From Clostridia bacterium (lineage in GTDB: Bacteria > Bacillota > Clostridia > Oscillospirales > CAG-272), in assembly GCA_017451975.1 (NCBI GenBank), contig JAFTNI010000200.1, positions 1 through 14,101 on the forward strand: a stretch of 14,101 bases of DNA, in the 5' to 3' direction. Shown here in pieces: positions 13,907-14,101 of the stretch. The notes under the pieces are model-generated. The model searched no databases and was not told the origin of the DNA. It saw only the letters and a program-made list of their open reading frames with translations. The first letter of the stretch is position 1, and each line of letters starts with the position of its first letter. The position numbers and the translations under genes are program-made.

Positions 13907-13993
13907 AATTGTAGGGACCGGCGTCCCCGACGGTCCAATTTGCGCCGTTACCAAAACCTCGCAAAGCGAAGATTCGCACGGGTGGCGCCTCCA
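13907..13993. repeat. REP-like palindromic repeat
   Basis: The core TGTAGGGACCGGCGTCCCC at about 13911-13927 leads into CGACGGTCC. GGACCG (13915-13920) and CGGTCC (13931-13936) form one stem. Overlapping pairs, GGGAC/GTCCC (13914-13918, 13923-13927) and CGTC/GACG, offer competing folds. I recall similar GTAGGGRCC...GGTCC elements as high-copy intergenic repeats in gut Clostridia, but copy number cannot be tested here. The GC-rich stretch to about 13993, with GGTGGCGCC at 13981-13989, may be part of the same element. Confidence 0.6.
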
Positions 13994-13996
13994 ATG

Positions 13997-14021
13997 AAAA
14001 AAACACCCTTTTGGGTGTTTT
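13997..14021 (-). terminator. Terminator of a minus-strand gene entering from the right
   Basis: AAAACACCC (14000-14008) pairs with GGGTGTTTT (14013-14021) around TTTT. On the minus strand the stem runs into seven T (13997-14003), a better U tract than on the plus strand, where only TTTT follows. It lies 30 bases after a possible minus-strand stop at 14051-14053. Confidence 0.65.
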
Positions 14022-14050
14022 CGTTGGGACGTGTTGACAAAAAAGATGCC

Positions 14051-14101
14051 TTATTCAATTCGCTCAATATATAAAATTATATTCTGACCTGTAATATCAG
14101 T
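14051..14101 (-). CDS. Possible C-terminal end of a minus-strand protein (5' end outside window)
   Basis: Reading leftward from the right edge, one frame is open for 16 codons (TDITGQNIILYIERIE) before TAA at 14053-14051. A good minus-strand terminator lies 30 bases downstream, which is why I list it. It is far too short to name, and chance openness is possible. The 208 bases between here and the gene at 13842 otherwise hold only the promoter, the REP-like repeat and this terminator. Confidence 0.3.
   Translation of the reverse strand, partial: TDITGQNIILYIERIE

Noticed and set aside
13889..14074. Small plus-strand ORF (about 61 codons) over the REP-like repeat and terminator
   Set aside because: It is composed of the repeat and a terminator hairpin, has no ribosome binding site, and its translation is low in complexity.
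1..14101. CRISPR array, tRNA, rRNA, insertion sequence or prophage genes
   Set aside because: I saw no regularly spaced repeats, no tRNA-like or rRNA-like sequence, and no transposase, integrase or phage protein motif on either strand.

Overview
The window looks like a chromosomal stretch of a gut-type Clostridia relative (Bacillota). Evidence: a split two-subunit transketolase, a type II (CoaW-like) pantothenate kinase, a DUF4830 protein, a CsaB-type pyruvyltransferase, strong GGAGG ribosome binding sites, and TTGACA/TATAAT promoters with 17-bp spacers. Most genes are fairly GC-rich with many GCG/GCC codons, while the last two complete genes (13095-13842) are clearly AT-richer. I cannot name a genus.

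Layout. (1) 2-268, plus: the C-terminal end of a DUF4830 protein, sharing stop-codon bases with the convergent next gene. (2) 265-2403, minus: a 712-aa fusion of a GT4-type glycosyltransferase with a CsaB-type polysaccharide pyruvyltransferase; its start codon abuts a large hairpin. (3) 2570-4359, minus: a two-gene split transketolase operon with its own consensus promoter, a leader containing two inverted repeats, and a hairpin terminator. (4) 4546-6855, minus: a cytoplasmic GH3 beta-glycosidase with reversed domain order, behind a strong promoter decorated with two inverted repeats. (5) 7011-7610, minus: a double-CXXCG protein with two similar halves, resembling SitI6-type immunity proteins, with its own terminator. 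(6) 7823-13052, plus: asnS, a type Ic aspartate aminotransferase, ddl, coaW and a small membrane protein with a zincin-like HEHGH motif. These read as one operon from the asnS promoter to a strong terminator at 13058-13085. (7) 13095-13842, minus: two overlapping AT-rich genes of unknown function, one a four-helix membrane protein. (8) 13907-14101: a REP-like palindromic repeat, a terminator facing left, and possibly the last 16 codons of a minus-strand gene that continues past the right edge.

The content is mainly housekeeping: pentose phosphate metabolism, beta-glucoside breakdown, Asn-tRNA charging, amino-acid transamination, peptidoglycan precursor and CoA synthesis, and cell-wall polymer modification. 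I do not see a CRISPR array, phage, transposase, rRNA or tRNA. No stretch without a gene exceeds 300 bases. The items most worth a second look are the GT4-CsaB fusion with its start-site hairpin, the permuted GH3 with operator-like palindromes, the duplicated double-CXXCG protein, the mini membrane zincin-like protein, and the AT-rich gene pair flanked by a REP-like repeat. I did not find convincing evidence for a wholly new multi-gene system.
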